The notes beneath the pieces were generated by a model. That model ran no database searches. It was not told where the DNA came from and saw only the letters and a list, made by a program, of their open reading frames with translations. Of a stretch of 64,000 nucleotides of DNA, positions 46,081-54,714 are shown piece by piece (position 1 is the first letter of the stretch; each line of letters opens with the position of its first letter). A program made the translations under genes and the position numbers. The stretch is taken from NCBI GenBank assembly GCA_003584705.1, contig AP018536.1, forward strand, positions 1,736,001-1,800,000, read 5' to 3'. This DNA comes from Lachnospiraceae bacterium GAM79 (GTDB lineage: Bacteria > Bacillota > Clostridia > Lachnospirales > Lachnospiraceae).

Positions 46081-49000
46081 ATGGCAGATAAGACGCAGAA
46101 CGTCAAAACAAGGTTAAGTTTTGACGGAGAGGCAGAGTATAAAGCAGCCTGCAAGGAAATTAACAGCACCCTTAAAGTGCTCAATTCTGAAATGAAACTT
46201 GTAACGGCTGAATATAAGGACAATGCAAGCAGCGTAGATGCGCTGAAAGCAAAGCAGGCGGTACTACAGAAAACATACGACGAGCAGGCAAAAAAGGTAA
46301 AAGAAACCGAGGCGGCTTTAGAAAAATGTCGCAAGGCAACAGGAGACAATAGCGAAGAAAGTAAAAAACTTGAAACCCAGTTAAATTACCAGAAAGCAGC
46401 GCTTGTAAAGACAGAGCAGGAATTAGGCAAAACGACTGACGAAATGGAAAAAGCAGAAAAAGCCGCTGACGAAATGGGAAAGGAAATAAAAGACAGCGGG
46501 GAACAGGCAGACGACGCAAAGGGAAAATTTTCTGGATTTACAAGCGTGCTAAGCGGAATGGGTACAGCGCTTAAAGCAGCAGCAGCGGCGACGGCGGCAG
46601 CAGTTGCGGGAGCGGCAACAGCCATAGGAGCGCTTACCACAAAAGCGATAGAGGGATACGCAGCACAGGAACAGCTTGTAGGCGGTGTAGAAACTCTTTT
46701 CAAAACGTCGTCTGATACGGTTGTTGGTTATGCAAACGACGCATATAAAACAGCCGGAATGTCTGCAAATGAGTACATGGAAACAGTTACCAGCTTTTCA
46801 GCGTCGCTGCTTGCCAGTATGAATAATGACACGGCAGCGGCAGCAGAAAAGGCAAACGTGGCAATTACGGATATGTCAGACAATGCAAATAAAATGGGTA
46901 CTGATATATCGCTTATACAGAACGCCTATAACGGTTTTGCAAAGCAGAATTATACCATGCTGGATAACTTAAAACTGGGATATGGCGGTACAAAAGAGGA
47001 AATGCAGCGACTGCTTGATGATGCAAGCAAGCTATCCGGCATTAAGTATGATATTTCATCATATTCAGACGTTGTAGACGCTATTCACGTCGTACAGACG
47101 GAAATGGGCATAACAGGGACAACGGCAAAAGAGGCAAGTACAACAATAGAGGGTTCGGTTAGTTCTATGAGTTCAGCGTGGGACAACTGGGTAGCTGGAA
47201 TGGCAGACAGCGAGGCGAATTTCTCACAGCTTACAAGCAATCTGGTAGACAGTATTGTAACAGTGGTAGGGAATATAGCACCGAGGGTAATAGAAACAGT
47301 GCCGAGGCTGGTAAGCGGACTGGGAGAAATCGTAGAGCAGCTTGCAACGTATATACCACAGGTTATACAGGAGTTATTACCGCCTTTAATGAGCGGCGTA
47401 CAGGACTTGCTTAATACGCTGGTTGGAATGCTGCCGGAAATGATAAGCATAATCGGGCAGATTATACCGACAATCATAGATACGCTGCTTACTATATTAC
47501 CGCAGCTTTTAGAGGCAGGCGTACAGATTATTACGGAATTGGCGCAAGGTATCGCACAAGCGTTACCTACATTGCTGCCAACAATCGTAACAGTGGTTAC
47601 GAACATTGTAACCATGCTGATAGAAAATATACCGTTGCTGATTACAGCAGCATTACAGCTGCTTACGGGGCTGGCACAGGGGCTGGTAGCAGCGCTGCCC
47701 GTACTGATTGAGGCACTGCCGGAAATCATAACGGCTATCATAAATGCACTGGTTGAGGGCATACCGCTTATTATCGAAAGTGCGGGCGATATTATAGTCG
47801 CATTGATTGACGGCATCATAGATGCAATACCGCTTTTAATCGCAGCCATACCGCAGATTATAGCAGCCATTGTAACAGGACTGATTACGGGGCTGCCTAA
47901 GATTTTGACGGCGGCAGGAAAGCTGGTAACGACAATAATAAATAAAATAAAAGAGCTACCTACTCTGATACCACAGGCAATCGCTGCGGGCGTTGAGAAA
48001 ATAGCAGAGTGGGGCGCAAATATGCAGGAAAAAGGCGGCACAGTTATAACAAATTTTGTAACGAAAGTTATAGATATTGTTAAGGAGCTGCCGCAGAAAA
48101 TCTGGAACAGTATAGTAAGCGCAGTAACCAGAGTGGCTACGTGGGGCGCAAATATGCAGACCAAAGCCAAAGAAGTAATGAACACAATGCTTACGAACAT
48201 TGTAACGATTGTGAAAGAAACGCCTGCTAAAATCTGGAACAGCATAGTAAGCGCAGTAACTAGAGTGGCTACGTGGGGTAATAATATGCTTACGAAAGCC
48301 AAAGAGGTAATGAATGCCATGGTAACAGGCGTTATTACGATTGTTAAGGAACTGCCGCAGAAAATCTGGAACAGTATAGTAGGGGCAGTAACCAGAGTGG
48401 CTACGTGGGGTAACAATATGCTTACGAAAGCCAAAGAGGTAATGAATGCCATGGTAACAGGCGTTATTACGATTGTTAAGGAACTGCCGCAGAAAATCTG
48501 GAACAGTATAGTAGGAGCAGTAACCAGAGTGGCTACGTGGGGTAACAATATGCTTACGAAAGCCAAAGAGGTAATGAATGCCATGGTAACGGGCATTGTT
48601 ACGATTGTTAAGGAAATACCACAAAAGATTTATAACAGCATTTCTGGTGCAATTACCAAAGTGGCTACATGGGGTACAGAAGTAAAGAACAAAGCCGTAG
48701 AGGGCATGAGAAATGTAATTACTGGAATAACAGACGTATTTAAGAATATTGGCAGTACATTTGCTGGGTTCGGTAAAAACATGGTAGAGGGCATCTGGAA
48801 CGGCATAAACGGAGCTACGCAGTGGATAAAGGATAAAATAAGCGGCTGGGTAGGCAATGTTACCGACTTCCTTAAGGATTTATTTGGAATTGCCAGCCCG
48901 TCTAAGCTGATGCGTGACGAAATCGGCGTATATCTGGCGCAGGGTATCGGCGTTGGCTTTTCTAATGAAATCGGCGGCGTTAAGAAAATGATTGAGGACA

Positions 49001-49212
49001 GCGTACCGCAGGAGTTTGACGTAGACGCAAAGGTAAATGTAGGCAATGAATTTAAGTATGATAACGACGACAAAAAGCCAAAGCCGAGAGGCGGCGGCAG
49101 TGCAGCAGGCGGCGTAGTTGTCAATCAGTATATTTATGCGAATACCACGGACTATGCAAAACAGCAGAAAGAGGCAGCCCGACAGTTCAGAATGATAGCA
49201 AGGACGGTGTAA
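46081..49212 (+). CDS. Tape measure protein
   Basis: 1043 residues, the longest phage gene. An N-terminal coiled coil (1-140), Ala/Gly-rich hydrophobic patch (about 155-185) and phage_tail_TMP-like part (about 200-370) are followed by many hydrophobic helices with repeating PLLI/LPxII motifs (400-630). Then a 44-residue repeat block (about 673-860). The C-terminus (FGIASPSKLMRDEIGVYLAQGIGVGF) is typical of tape measures. It sets tail length and exits for DNA delivery. Confidence 0.95.
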   Translation: MADKTQNVKTRLSFDGEAEYKAACKEINSTLKVLNSEMKLVTAEYKDNASSVDALKAKQAVLQKTYDEQAKKVKETEAALEKCRKATGDNSEESKKLETQLNYQKAALVKTEQELGKTTDEMEKAEKAADEMGKEIKDSGEQADDAKGKFSGFTSVLSGMGTALKAAAAATAAAVAGAATAIGALTTKAIEGYAAQEQLVGGVETLFKTSSDTVVGYANDAYKTAGMSANEYMETVTSFSASLLASMNNDTAAAAEKANVAITDMSDNANKMGTDISLIQNAYNGFAKQNYTMLDNLKLGYGGTKEEMQRLLDDASKLSGIKYDISSYSDVVDAIHVVQTEMGITGTTAKEASTTIEGSVSSMSSAWDNWVAGMADSEANFSQLTSNLVDSIVTVVGNIAPRVIETVPRLVSGLGEIVEQLATYIPQVIQELLPPLMSGVQDLLNTLVGMLPEMISIIGQIIPTIIDTLLTILPQLLEAGVQIITELAQGIAQALPTLLPTIVTVVTNIVTMLIENIPLLITAALQLLTGLAQGLVAALPVLIEALPEIITAIINALVEGIPLIIESAGDIIVALIDGIIDAIPLLIAAIPQIIAAIVTGLITGLPKILTAAGKLVTTIINKIKELPTLIPQAIAAGVEKIAEWGANMQEKGGTVITNFVTKVIDIVKELPQKIWNSIVSAVTRVATWGANMQTKAKEVMNTMLTNIVTIVKETPAKIWNSIVSAVTRVATWGNNMLTKAKEVMNAMVTGVITIVKELPQKIWNSIVGAVTRVATWGNNMLTKAKEVMNAMVTGVITIVKELPQKIWNSIVGAVTRVATWGNNMLTKAKEVMNAMVTGIVTIVKEIPQKIYNSISGAITKVATWGTEVKNKAVEGMRNVITGITDVFKNIGSTFAGFGKNMVEGIWNGINGATQWIKDKISGWVGNVTDFLKDLFGIASPSKLMRDEIGVYLAQGIGVGFSNEIGGVKKMIEDSVPQEFDVDAKVNVGNEFKYDNDDKKPKPRGGGSAAGGVVVNQYIYANTTDYAKQQKEAARQFRMIARTV
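48097..48660 (+). repeat. 132-bp tandem repeats in the tape measure gene
   Basis: Units start at 48097, 48229, 48361 and 48493, with a degenerate fifth from about 48625. Each encodes 44 residues around IWNSIV and TRVATWG. Units 3 and 4 are almost identical at DNA level, so recent duplication is likely. The repeat count would change tail length. Confidence 0.93.
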
Positions 49213-49215
49213 CAC

Positions 49216-50103
49216 ATGGAAAATGAAAAACTGACTTACATAAATTCAAGGGGCGAGCGGTTAGAGCTGGGAGTAGACAGCGTATACCATTGCAATATAA
49301 GTAAAGACGTAGAGGGCATTTCCGGCGTTACGAGCGTCATTTACAGCACAAACAGTATGGGACAGCACGGCGACACCTACGTAGGGCAGCGTATCGAGGC
49401 GAGGGACATAGACGTAGTGGGACATATCAACACACGGGACAAGGCGCAGGCATTGGAACTGCGCCGCCGTATGCTTAAGATATTTAACCCAGAGCTTAGC
49501 GCTACGCTGGTGTATGAGTACGGCGGCTTTAAGCGTGTGATTGATTGCAGGGCGTATGGAGAGCCTAAGATACTAAAGAAAGAGGTACTTTATGAGTTTG
49601 ATTTACAAATAGAGTGCCTTAACCCGTTCTGGCGGGAAGAGGAAGAAACAAAAGAGGATATAGCAAGCTGGGTGGCTGCGTGGCATTTCCCTTGCGTTAT
49701 CGAAAAGGACAGCACAAAGAGCATGATATACGGATACCGAGCGGAAAGCGTAATAGTGGACTGCTACAACGAGGGCGACGTATCTACAGGAATGAGGATA
49801 AGGTTTACAGCACTGGGGACAGTTTCAAACCCGATACTGCTTAATGTGGATACCGAGGAATTTATACAGATTAACGCCACTATGAAAACGGGCGACGTGA
49901 TAGAGATTAACACGAAGTACGGCAGCAAGGGCGCTAAGCTGATAAGGGACGGCGTAGAAACCGACTATTTCCGCTACATTGATGTAGACAGTACATTTAT
50001 GCAGCTTGCCATAGGCGACAATATGTTTAGATATGATGCAGCCAGCGGCGTAAATTCCCTGGAAGTATCCATATTCTACAGCAAGGAATTTTTAGGAGTG
50101 TGA
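49216..50103 (+). CDS. Distal tail protein (Dit-like)
   Basis: 295 residues. The N-terminal half (LTYINSRGERLELG, GQRIEARDIDVVGHINTRDK, LVYEYGGFKRVIDCRAYGEP) fits siphophage Dit proteins, which form the hub between tube and baseplate. Position after the tape measure supports it. Confidence 0.87.
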   Translation: MENEKLTYINSRGERLELGVDSVYHCNISKDVEGISGVTSVIYSTNSMGQHGDTYVGQRIEARDIDVVGHINTRDKAQALELRRRMLKIFNPELSATLVYEYGGFKRVIDCRAYGEPKILKKEVLYEFDLQIECLNPFWREEEETKEDIASWVAAWHFPCVIEKDSTKSMIYGYRAESVIVDCYNEGDVSTGMRIRFTALGTVSNPILLNVDTEEFIQINATMKTGDVIEINTKYGSKGAKLIRDGVETDYFRYIDVDSTFMQLAIGDNMFRYDAASGVNSLEVSIFYSKEFLGV

Positions 50104-50107
50104 CGGT

Positions 50108-51262
50108 ATGGAGCTTAGAGTATTCGATAAGACGGTGCAGCCGCTGGGAGCTATAGACGAGCTGGCAAGCCTGCTATGGCATACAAAGTATTTTGACGTA
50201 GGAACTTTTAGCCTGCTTGCGCCGATTACGGACAATAACAGCCGTTTGCTGGTAGAGGGCAATTTAATAACCAAGCACGACGGGAAAAAGGAAGTAAAGA
50301 CCGCTGACGGCGGCGTATGGCGCAGGGCAGCGCAGATAACCTACGTACACATTACCAAAGACGAGAACGGCTTAGAGCAGTTAGAGGCACAGGGCTATAT
50401 GCTTAGCTGGTGGCTTAATAAGCGCTGCATTTATCCGCAGATTGTGGCAACAGGTACAAACCAGTATCTTATAAACCTTATGGTAAAGAACAACTGCGGC
50501 AGCGCAGCAGGCACAAAGCGGCGCTTTCCGTTGTTTACATTTCTGGCGCAGGAAACCATAGACGGTGTGGCGGTTGAATATGCAAACGAGGTATACGCAC
50601 AGCTGGGGCAGGAAGTAAAAGCAAGGGCGCAGGCTGGAAAGCTGGGCTATGACATTCTGCTTAACGAAAGAGAGGGACTGTTTGGCTTTTATCTGTATAA
50701 GGGCAATGACCTTACAGCCACAAATACCGAGGGTAACACGCCCTGCATATTTTCAAGAGATTTTGATAATGTCAACGAGCAGGAATATACCGCCAGTATA
50801 GAGAACTGCGGCAACTTTATTTATGTGCAGGGAGCAGCTGACGACGACGGTAGCCAGCCAGTAACAACAGTGGACGGCGAGAGCGCAGCGGGGCTGGATT
50901 TGATAGAGGTATTCTGCGACGCTACGGACATTGCCAGAAAGTACCAGCAGGGGGAAACAGAGGTAACAATACCGCTGAATACCTATATTGCAATGCTGAA
51001 AACGAGAGGCAGCGCAGAGCTGGAAAACTACGGCAAGAACATAAATTTTGTAAGTACCATAAATACAAATTCAAACTTAAAATTTAAGGCTGATTTTGAT
51101 TTAGGCGACCGTATTACTTGCAAAGAAACCAAGTGGGGCATACAGATAGATGCACGCATTACAGAAGTAACAGAAACATACCAGAAAGGCGAGGAAACCA
51201 TAGAGGCGACTTTTGGCGACAGCCTGCCGACACTGGTAGACCAGATTAGGAAAGTGAGGTAG
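50108..51262 (+). CDS. Tail-tip protein, Gp37-like family
   Basis: 384 residues. LRVFDKTVQPLGAIDELASL and ITYVHITKDENGLEQLEAQGY, plus the ending GDRITCKETKWGIQIDARITEV, match the ReqiPepy6 Gp37-like family found at the tail tip of Firmicute and Actinobacteria siphophages. It likely forms the baseplate hub with Dit. Confidence 0.8.
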   Translation: MELRVFDKTVQPLGAIDELASLLWHTKYFDVGTFSLLAPITDNNSRLLVEGNLITKHDGKKEVKTADGGVWRRAAQITYVHITKDENGLEQLEAQGYMLSWWLNKRCIYPQIVATGTNQYLINLMVKNNCGSAAGTKRRFPLFTFLAQETIDGVAVEYANEVYAQLGQEVKARAQAGKLGYDILLNEREGLFGFYLYKGNDLTATNTEGNTPCIFSRDFDNVNEQEYTASIENCGNFIYVQGAADDDGSQPVTTVDGESAAGLDLIEVFCDATDIARKYQQGETEVTIPLNTYIAMLKTRGSAELENYGKNINFVSTINTNSNLKFKADFDLGDRITCKETKWGIQIDARITEVTETYQKGEETIEATFGDSLPTLVDQIRKVR

Positions 51263-51267
51263 CAGAA

Positions 51268-52404
51268 ATGGCAAACAGCTTACCGTTTAATGCCGTGGCA
51301 GTAGACGGAGAGTACGACAGGGTATATAAAGCCGAGGATTGGGCGTGGTACTTTGCTACTTTCATTGCAAACGGCATTTTTCCAAAGCCAAGCGACGGGC
51401 TACAGGTGGTAGCTTACAGCGGCATGGAAATAAAAGTAAATGCAGGCTATGCCTTTATAAACGGCTACGCCTTTAGAAATCCTGCAACGCTTAGCGTAAC
51501 ACTGGATACGGCAGAGGGAGCGCTTAACAGGGTGGACAGGGTAGTAGTTCGCTGGGATTTGCCGCAAAGAGATATGTATATTGCGGTGCTGAAAGGCACA
51601 CCGTCTGCAAAGCCGACAGCAACGGCAGTAACACGCACTACGGAAATATGGGAGCTTGCGCTTGCAGATATTTACGTAGGCAAGGGCGTAACAAGGATAC
51701 AGACGCAGAATATCACAGACCAGCGGTTTAATAGTGCAGTCTGCGGCATTGTGACGGGAACGGTGGAAGAGATAGACGCAAGCGTGCTTACAAAGCAGTT
51801 TACGGACTTTTTCAACACCTACAGCGCAGCCGTGCTGGACGAGTTCAGCACATATAAGCAGAACATGGAAAAGTACCTTACAGAGATTGCGGGCGTATAT
51901 GACAGCTACGTAAGCAAGACAGAGGGCTTATTTGCGCAGTATGAGAGCCAGTTTAACGAAAGATACAGCAGTTTTGAAAGCACGCTTGACAACTGGGACA
52001 AGGAACTTTTAAGCGCCTATACAGAATTTATGGCAAAAATTAAGCTATTCCAGTCGGACGCTGAAAACGAATTTAATACATGGTTTGAGAGTATCAAGGA
52101 CAAGCTGGGCGAGGACATAGCAGGCAGCCTGCAACTGCAAATTGAAGAGCTGGCAACAGCCATGCAGGAAGTGAAAAAGCAGGCAGAGGCAGGCACGAAA
52201 GAAACCAAAGAGGCAATAGCAGCGTTGGACGAGCGACTTAAGAGAGTAGAAAGCGGCTGGGGCATTGACTATAAGCATGATGCTGTACTGGGATTGTGTT
52301 ACATGGGCGCAGCATACATGAGCCAGCATTACGAAAGAACAGTAGAAACGGCAGTGTTAGGGGCTACCTACGTGGGTAATTCCTATCTTGCAAATACATT
52401 TTAG
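51268..52404 (+). CDS. Baseplate upper/fibre protein with coiled-coil stalk
   Basis: 378 residues. Residues 1-165 resemble the N-terminal baseplate-binding domain of upper-baseplate proteins (SLPFNAVAVDGEYDRVYKA..., IKVNAGYAFINGYAFRN). A long coiled coil (about 180-330) follows, ending in small repeats (MGAAYM, LGATYVG). It probably holds the variable tip protein encoded two genes later. Confidence 0.8.
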   Translation: MANSLPFNAVAVDGEYDRVYKAEDWAWYFATFIANGIFPKPSDGLQVVAYSGMEIKVNAGYAFINGYAFRNPATLSVTLDTAEGALNRVDRVVVRWDLPQRDMYIAVLKGTPSAKPTATAVTRTTEIWELALADIYVGKGVTRIQTQNITDQRFNSAVCGIVTGTVEEIDASVLTKQFTDFFNTYSAAVLDEFSTYKQNMEKYLTEIAGVYDSYVSKTEGLFAQYESQFNERYSSFESTLDNWDKELLSAYTEFMAKIKLFQSDAENEFNTWFESIKDKLGEDIAGSLQLQIEELATAMQEVKKQAEAGTKETKEAIAALDERLKRVESGWGIDYKHDAVLGLCYMGAAYMSQHYERTVETAVLGATYVGNSYLANTF

Positions 52405-52418
52405 AAAGGCGGCAGACC

Positions 52419-52856
52419 ATGAAAGGATTTCCTAAAGTATTAAAGACAAAAGAGGATTATTACAACTGCCTTGCTATGGTAGCAAGCGGAGAACTGGCGG
52501 CAGCAGATTTGCTGGCGAAAATCGAGAGCGCAGAGAACCAGCGTTATATTGAGTGCGGCGTAGCAGCTGTAGAGGAAGAGAAAAAGGCGGTTACGGTATA
52601 TTACTGCGACGAGGCAGCGGTAGGTATGAAATTCGTAGCGGGCGACGTATCCGGCACGGTGCAGGGAGTAACACATATCCAGACCGACGAGGCAGCGGCA
52701 GCAGGAGAGGCAGGAAACGACAGAACAGCCCTTACACTTTCCAAAGCGGTAAAAGCGGGCTGCAAGGTAATTGCGCTGGAACGCACAGACACCGTGGCAG
52801 GAATGACAACAGACGACATTGCAGCACTGAAAGGAGTATTAAAGCAGTATGAGTAG
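52419..52856 (+). CDS. Small tail-tip associated protein
   Basis: 145 residues. A helical start (TKEDYYNCLAMVASGELAAADLL) and a beta-rich centre (KAVTVYYCDEAAVGMKFVAG) are visible. It overlaps the DGR target gene by 8 bp, so both are translated together; it may be a chaperone or spacer for the tip. Family unknown. Confidence 0.65.
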   Translation: MKGFPKVLKTKEDYYNCLAMVASGELAAADLLAKIESAENQRYIECGVAAVEEEKKAVTVYYCDEAAVGMKFVAGDVSGTVQGVTHIQTDEAAAAGEAGNDRTALTLSKAVKAGCKVIALERTDTVAGMTTDDIAALKGVLKQYE

Positions 52857-53991
52857 ATTATTAGTGGACGACGTTACAAAGACCGACGCAAGGGCGCTTT
52901 TGAACGTAAATAAAATGGCTACAATCAGCGATATTGTAGCACCGAGCAATGAATACATTTACGCCAGCGGAGCAAATGAACTGACCGTAGTAGAGGGTTG
53001 CGTAATTGCCGTGGGTGGTGCTGGAATTTTCAAGACAGCAAACACCATTCTTACGGCTGCTAATCTGGACGCAGGCAGCGCTTTTACGGTAGGTAAAGAC
53101 TATTACGTATATATCTGCGATAGCAGAATTGACAGCGAAGACGAGAAATACGTAATTTCCCTTAACTCTACATACCCGACGGGCTGGAACGCTACAAACA
53201 GCCGTAAAATCGGCGGCTTTCATTATGGACGCTGCCGCAAGGTGGACAGTAATTTACAGCCGCTTAATGGAAGCAGTGTTATTTTTGGCACAGGCTGGGA
53301 AAGTGCAGTAAGCAACGGCATTGTACCACGTTCTGTATGGACACTGGGACACCGCCCGAAATGCAGCCCAGAGGGCATGGTATATTTAGGCGGCGGCACA
53401 TGGGTAGATATTTACCTTAATTCTGACGACGGAGCAAAGGGCTTGAAATCAGAGTACGGCTGCGCACCTATGACGGGTACAGAAAACATGAACTGGTACA
53501 ACTTTGTAGAGCGTCTGGCAAAGAGCGGTAAGCGTATGCCGAGCTATGCAGAATATTGTGCGTATGCTTTTGGCAGCCCTGCTGGATTGGACAACGCAAA
53601 TACAAACGCATGGAGCGCTACAACAAACACGGGAAGAGGCACAACGGGCAGTGTAGTAAATGCCGTTTCATGCGTGGGTGTCGTAGATGCCGTGGGGCGT
53701 GTGTGGGAACATACAAGCGAGCTTATCACAAGAGCAGAACACGCCACAAATGCAGACTATCACGCAAGCGTTGCGTGGGGATGGGACAAAAAAAGCCCAT
53801 TGAACACGGGCGAGAAGTCTTACGACGTTGGTAACATTTACCAGTATTACGCATATTCTCTGGCGGAGCTGGGAGCGGGCGGCTACTGGAGCAATGGCGT
53901 GCAGGACGGCGCACGTGCCGTGTTTTGCAGCAATTACCCGTGGAATGTCTACACGTACGTTGGCGGGCGTGGGGCGTGTGACTCTCAGTAG
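52849..53991 (+). CDS. DGR target: variable tail-tip protein with C-type-lectin/FGE-like domain
   Basis: 380 residues. The N-terminal part (about 1-135) is beta-rich. The C-terminal part carries FGE-sulfatase/C-type lectin marks: MPSYAEYCAYAFGSP, GVVDAVGRVWEHTSEL (around 280-295) and a final WSNGVQDGARAV...VGGRGACDSQ block. That last block is the variable repeat (residues 342-378). Variable sites are Y346, S348, N349, F359, S361, N362, N366, Y368 and Y370, all opposite AAY codons in the template. The protein probably binds host receptors. Confidence 0.95.
   Translation: MSRLLVDDVTKTDARALLNVNKMATISDIVAPSNEYIYASGANELTVVEGCVIAVGGAGIFKTANTILTAANLDAGSAFTVGKDYYVYICDSRIDSEDEKYVISLNSTYPTGWNATNSRKIGGFHYGRCRKVDSNLQPLNGSSVIFGTGWESAVSNGIVPRSVWTLGHRPKCSPEGMVYLGGGTWVDIYLNSDDGAKGLKSEYGCAPMTGTENMNWYNFVERLAKSGKRMPSYAEYCAYAFGSPAGLDNANTNAWSATTNTGRGTTGSVVNAVSCVGVVDAVGRVWEHTSELITRAEHATNADYHASVAWGWDKKSPLNTGEKSYDVGNIYQYYAYSLAELGAGGYWSNGVQDGARAVFCSNYPWNVYTYVGGRGACDSQ
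53874..53983 (+). repeat. DGR variable repeat (VR)
   Basis: 110 bp aligned without gaps to the template at 54435-54544. Seven mismatches, all where the template has A (5 A-to-T, 2 A-to-G); the other 18 template A and all 85 non-A positions agree. The 3' part, rich in G and C and with few A, is the IMH-like end. Confidence 0.97.
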
Positions 53992-54014
53992 ACGGCGGGC
54001 GAAAGCCCAGCCGT
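53992..54014 (+). other. Hairpin just after the VR and target stop
   Basis: ACGGC-GGGC-GAAA-GCCC-A-GCCGT starts one base after the stop. A GC-rich stem with a GNRA-like loop right behind VR is a known DGR target feature that promotes homing. It could also act on mRNA. Confidence 0.85.
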
Positions 54015-54031
54015 ATAAACGGGGGTAAGAC

Positions 54032-54388
54032 ATGGACACACAGACACAAACAGATATTATACATCAGAAAATATACGATTTTCTGCTATATATCTATCCT
54101 TTACTTGCAAAGTATCCAAAATTTGAAAAATTCAGTTTACAGACTGCGACCAGAAACGCAATTCTTGAAATGTTGCAAGAGGTTATAAAGTGGGACAAGA
54201 CGGCAACGAAAAGCCATTTATACACAGTAGATACCGCATTACAGGAAAGTAAAGAATTGCTGCGATTGGCGCACGATTTGAAATATAGCGCCATGAACGC
54301 AAAACATTACGGCGAGAGCTGCCGTAAGCTGAAAGAAATAGGCGTTATGCTGGGAGAACTGATAGAAGAGGTAAAGGCAAGAAAATAG
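54032..54388 (+). CDS. avd: DGR accessory variability determinant Avd
   Basis: 118 residues, small four-helix protein of the S23/bAvd class: QKIYDFLLYIYPLLAKYPKFE, LQTATRNAILEMLQEVIKW, TALQESKELLRLAHDLK, ESCRKLKEIGVMLGELIEE. It binds the DGR reverse transcriptase and template RNA and is needed for mutagenic homing. Order target-avd-TR-RT is canonical. Confidence 0.93.
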   Translation: MDTQTQTDIIHQKIYDFLLYIYPLLAKYPKFEKFSLQTATRNAILEMLQEVIKWDKTATKSHLYTVDTALQESKELLRLAHDLKYSAMNAKHYGESCRKLKEIGVMLGELIEEVKARK

Positions 54389-54434
54389 CAGAATATGGGG
54401 CAGCTGCTTACTTACAGCCTCTGGCAGAGCTGAT

Positions 54435-54544
54435 AGCGGGCGGCAACTGGAACAATGGCGTGCAGGACGGCGCACGTGCCGTGAATTGCAACAATTACCC
54501 GTGGAATGTCAACACGAACGTTGGCGGGCGTGGGGCGTGTGACT
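54435..54544 (+). repeat. DGR template repeat (TR)
   Basis: 110 bp between avd and the reverse transcriptase, with 25 A residues. Nine AAY codons line up with the variable codons of the target. The match extends weakly to about 54421, with A-to-G at 54426 and 54433, but T-to-G at 54434 marks the edge of the clean region. It lies in no credible ORF. Confidence 0.97.
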
Positions 54545-54714
54545 TAGTGAGAACATTACAGGCACAGAGTTCTACGGAATACTGGCAAGGACTTAGAAAG
54601 GAATAAGACCAAGTGTTTAATATCCTATAGTCAGAGCGGCTGTCCCGCCGTGAGGCAAAGAGAAAAAATACGGCTGCTGGTTAGTAGCTACGGCGAAAGG
54701 CAGGAGCTTAATAC
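54545..54714 (+). ncRNA. DGR RNA spacer downstream of TR (predicted)
   Basis: 170 bp with no ORF between TR and RT. It has small stems such as CGGC-TGTCCC-GCCG. In the Bordetella phage DGR the region 3' of TR is part of the functional RNA that primes cDNA synthesis; position and length fit here. Function is inferred from that. Confidence 0.6.

Noticed and set aside
47085..48596. 503-codon minus-strand ORF
   Set aside because: It is the antisense shadow of the repetitive tape measure gene; composition (Val/Ile/Thr/Ser) simply mirrors the sense helices.
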